A stretch of DNA of 7,404 nucleotides from DASUAO01 sp046484625. GTDB lineage: Bacteria > Actinomycetota > Acidimicrobiia > IMCC26256 > PALSA-555. The translations under genes were made by a program, and so were the position numbers. The stretch spans positions 1 through 7,404 of the forward strand of contig JAWOIO010000125.1 of the NCBI GenBank assembly GCA_046484625.1. The letters run 5' to 3'. Positions 5,565 to 7,404 of the stretch are shown here, one piece after another (within the stretch, counting starts at the first letter, position 1; each line of letters opens with the position of its first letter). The notes beneath the pieces are model-generated. The model was given only the letters and a program-made list of their open reading frames with translations. It had not been told where the DNA came from and did no database searches.

Positions 5565-6293
5565 TCATCCTGCGAGGAGCTCGAGCCCGCGACGGAGAAA
5601 CGCGATGCCGGTCGCACGAGGATCGTCGGCCGCCATCAGATCGCCATAGCCGAGCACCGCACCGAAGGAGGCGTTCCAGTACGAGGTGTCCCCGGGGCGG
5701 GCGTCGTCCCACGGACCGACGTAGAGATACGGGTCGGGCATCGCGACGTCGCCGGGCGACGCCCCGAGGTTCGTCCGCCGCCCCGGTGACACCGCGACAT
5801 CACACCCTGCATCGAAATGCTCGGGCCAGAGCTGGAGGACCGACGGCTCCGCTTCGGGCGGGAGCGACGCAACGACTGCGTCGATCACACCCCAGCTGAA
5901 GTCGAACCACACTGCCAACGCCGACGCCGAGGGTGGGTCGATGGCGAGGCGAGCGGCCGGATCGCCCACGGGCGGCGTGTCGTGGCCGGCCTGGAACTCC
6001 GTCGTGAGGTCGACGCCGGCGAGCACCGCCGCGTCTGCGAGGGTCGCTCCGGTGAGGTCGAGGGTGGTCGTCCCGGCCTCCGAGCCGGTCACTTCACGGA
6101 ACAGCGTCGTGCCGGCGACCCGCGTGACCTCGTGCTCCGATCCGGCCGACGGCATGCCCACACCTCCGGGGGTCGCCCGGAGCCCGAACTTGCCGACCAG
6201 GTCGAAGCGGCGGCGGGCGAGGACATGCGTCGCGACGCGCTGCACCTCGGTGCGGGTCGCGACAAAGTGCTCGGGCAGTGCGGCCAGCTCCAT
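5565..6293 (-). CDS. Conserved-looking protein of unknown function
   Basis: I do not recognise a named function for this 242-residue soluble protein. It has no signal peptide, membrane segment or Cys-rich site (a single Cys, C164). The N-terminal half contains a basic stretch (ARRRFDLVGKFGLRATPGG, 26-44) and ends in a Pro/Ala-rich linker. The second half carries a dense run that looks like a family signature: LQLWPEHFDAG (153-163), LGASPGD (176-182), PDPYLYVGPW (186-195) and SYWNASFGAVLGY (204-216). I recall similar WPEHFD / SPGD / PYLYVGPW patterns in uncharacterised actinobacterial proteins, but cannot confirm this. The ATG at 6293 has GAAGGGG (6304-6310) 10 bases upstream. The stop lies 10 bases before the DsbA-like gene, so the two are probably co-transcribed, downstream of the luciferase-like gene. 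The regular coding pattern and conserved-type motifs make it a real gene; its function is unknown. Confidence 0.78.
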   Translation of the reverse strand: MELAALPEHFVATRTEVQRVATHVLARRRFDLVGKFGLRATPGGVGMPSAGSEHEVTRVAGTTLFREVTGSEAGTTTLDLTGATLADAAVLAGVDLTTEFQAGHDTPPVGDPAARLAIDPPSASALAVWFDFSWGVIDAVVASLPPEAEPSVLQLWPEHFDAGCDVAVSPGRRTNLGASPGDVAMPDPYLYVGPWDDARPGDTSYWNASFGAVLGYGDLMAADDPRATGIAFLRRGLELLAG

Positions 6294-6375
6294 GCTCGTG
6301 GAACCCCTTCCGATGGCGGATCGTTCCGGTCTCCCAGCGTGGCGGCACGCGGTGCGTCGGTCGACCCGTGGACGG
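6294..6375. other. 82-base spacer between the luciferase-like gene and the unknown gene
   Basis: Read on the - strand, this spacer is GC-rich and contains no TA dinucleotide, so no -10 element of the TANNNT type is possible. It holds a perfect 8-bp palindrome GGTCGACC (6359-6366) and the Shine-Dalgarno of the downstream gene (6304-6310). No terminator-like hairpin with a T-run is seen. Read-through from the luciferase-like gene is therefore the simplest explanation for expression of the two genes downstream. Confidence 0.4.
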
Positions 6376-7404
6376 CTAGCCGGAGAGCGGCAGGATCGCC
6401 GTGGTCGGGATGACGTCGACCTTCACGTCGGGCACCGGGTGTGCGAACTCGGGGAACTGTCGCTTCGCCTGCTCGCGGTAGCGCGTCGTCGAGTGCACCG
6501 GATCCTGGTCGAACTCGGGGATGACCTTGGACCCGAAGATCTCGATCATCTCGAGCGCCTCCTCGTGCTCGAGCCCTTCGGCCGGCAGGCCGAACACCAC
6601 CTGATCACAGCCAACGTCCTGGTAGCGCACCACCTGCTCGCACACCTCGTCGGGCGTGCCGCAGAGCAGGTACCCACCGGCGATGAGCTGGTCGAGCAGC
6701 TCCTCGGTCCACGGCACCTCCACCGGGGGGTTCGGCCACACGATCGCGTCCGGCGACTTCGGCATCGTGTCGTGATACATGTTCACCATCGTCACGAGGT
6801 AGCCACGACCCTTGCTCATCGCGATCTCGCGAGCCCGCGCGCGGTCCTCGAGGCAGATCACGGCGTTCGTCATCATCACGTTGTCGTTCTTGTACTGCCC
6901 GATCTGCTCGGTCGGGGACTGGATCGCCTCCTTGTAGGCATCCACCCGGCCCTTGAGGTTGTGGATCGGCTCGAAGTTGAAGGCGATCGCGCCGATGCCC
7001 ATCTCCCCGGCCGTTGTGAACGTCCCCGGGTTCCCACAGGCGACCCAGATCGGCGGGTGACCCGCGCCGTAGGGCTTCGGCAGGATGTTGTGCGGCGTCG
7101 GGACGGTGAAGTGCTCGCCCTGGTGGTCGTAGTCCCGCTGCTCCCACATCCGCGGGATCTCGCGGATCACCTCGGCCCACTCGGCCTTGGTGGTACTCAC
7201 GTCGAGGATGTTGAAGGTCGCGACCTCGTGGCTCCCGGCGCCCCGCCCGGTCCCGAACTCGTACCGATGGTCGGTGATGTGATCGAGCATCGCCGCCCGC
7301 TCGGCGTGACGGACCGGGTGCTCCTTCCGCGGCGACAGCGAGCAGATCGCGGATCCGAGGTGGATCTGGTCGGTGCGCGCGGCCGAGTATCCGATGAGCA
7401 CGTC
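6376..7404 (-). CDS. Luciferase-like (LLM) flavin-dependent oxidoreductase, partial
   Basis: This gene runs off the right edge. 342 C-terminal residues are visible, and comparison with family lengths suggests roughly 50-60 N-terminal residues are missing. It belongs to the bacterial-luciferase-like monooxygenase fold, a TIM barrel using reduced FMN or F420. Visible landmarks, numbered from the window edge, are ARTDQIHLGSAI (9-20), HPVRHAERAAMLDHI (29-43), EFGTGRGAGSHE (49-60), LPKPYGAGHPPIWVACGNP (108-126) and LLCGTPDEVCEQVVRYQDVGCDQVVF (246-271, given here as family-type C-terminal barrel elements). A tail of about 43 residues (299-342, from DQDPVHSTTRYRE) continues beyond the barrel. The Met at 7401 is internal, since the frame stays open through 7404. 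An 82-base gap separates it from the next gene on the same strand. Cofactor and substrate cannot be decided; LuxA-like or F420-dependent enzymes are both possible. Confidence 0.9.
   Translation of the reverse strand, partial: DVLIGYSAARTDQIHLGSAICSLSPRKEHPVRHAERAAMLDHITDHRYEFGTGRGAGSHEVATFNILDVSTTKAEWAEVIREIPRMWEQRDYDHQGEHFTVPTPHNILPKPYGAGHPPIWVACGNPGTFTTAGEMGIGAIAFNFEPIHNLKGRVDAYKEAIQSPTEQIGQYKNDNVMMTNAVICLEDRARAREIAMSKGRGYLVTMVNMYHDTMPKSPDAIVWPNPPVEVPWTEELLDQLIAGGYLLCGTPDEVCEQVVRYQDVGCDQVVFGLPAEGLEHEEALEMIEIFGSKVIPEFDQDPVHSTTRYREQAKRQFPEFAHPVPDVKVDVIPTTAILPLSG

Noticed and set aside
5555..5617. A longer start (ATG at 5617) for the DsbA-like protein.
   Set aside because: It would overlap the upstream gene by 53 bases and add a polar Ser/Gln/Asp-rich leader before the first beta-strand. 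The ATG at 5554 fits the operon spacing and the fold.
4538..5899. A 453-codon + strand open frame crossing the convergent junction.
   Set aside because: It overlaps the end of the dehydrogenase in another frame and runs antisense to the DsbA-like gene and part of the unknown gene. It is Arg-rich with no motif.
6359..6366. The perfect palindrome GGTCGACC as an operator for the downstream - strand genes.
   Set aside because: Eight-base GC-rich palindromes are common by chance in such DNA. It does not extend further, and no promoter element is seen beside it.

Overview
The window is a high-GC, densely coded bacterial chromosome segment. GC-rich third codon positions, a DsbA-like protein resembling the mycobacterial mycothiol-linked nitroreductase family, an MMPL exporter, a 163-residue beta-carbonic anhydrase close in form to Mycobacterium Rv1284, and FadE- and luciferase-type oxidoreductases together suggest an actinobacterium. 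An Acidimicrobiia-like environmental lineage is possible, but this is inference and I could not search databases.

Layout. The left two thirds (43-4880) is on the + strand and holds four genes in two pairs. First is an MMPL/RND-type membrane exporter (43-2178) whose stop codon overlaps the start of a beta-carbonic anhydrase (2178-2669) by one base in an ATGA junction. A 78-bp spacer follows, with a strong 9-bp dyad, and then a TauD/TfdA-family Fe(II)/2-oxoglutarate dioxygenase (2748-3713), with an acyl-CoA dehydrogenase (3723-4880) only 9 bases behind it. The right third is on the - strand. In transcription order it holds a luciferase-like flavin/F420 monooxygenase (7404-6376, N-terminus outside the window), an unrecognised conserved-looking protein (6293-5565), and a DsbA/Rv2466c-like thioredoxin-fold protein (5554-4892). 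The two blocks converge at 4880/4892, where both stop codons lie in one nearly symmetric hairpin.

How the genes may work together. The dioxygenase and the acyl-CoA dehydrogenase are tightly spaced and probably co-transcribed, which suggests oxidation of an acyl or carboxylic substrate. The taurine-contact positions I could align are only partly kept, so taurine is a doubtful substrate. The - strand trio looks like a redox/flavin operon of unknown purpose. The exporter-carbonic anhydrase coupling is unusual and unexplained.

No RNA gene, CRISPR array, insertion sequence or phage element is visible, and no non-coding gap reaches 100 bases. I did not find a clear new multi-gene system. The points most worth a second look are the MMPL-carbonic anhydrase coupling, the dyad before the dioxygenase gene, the CPWA (single-cysteine) active site of the DsbA-like protein, the catalytic-residue pattern of the acyl-CoA dehydrogenase, and the shared hairpin at the convergent stops.
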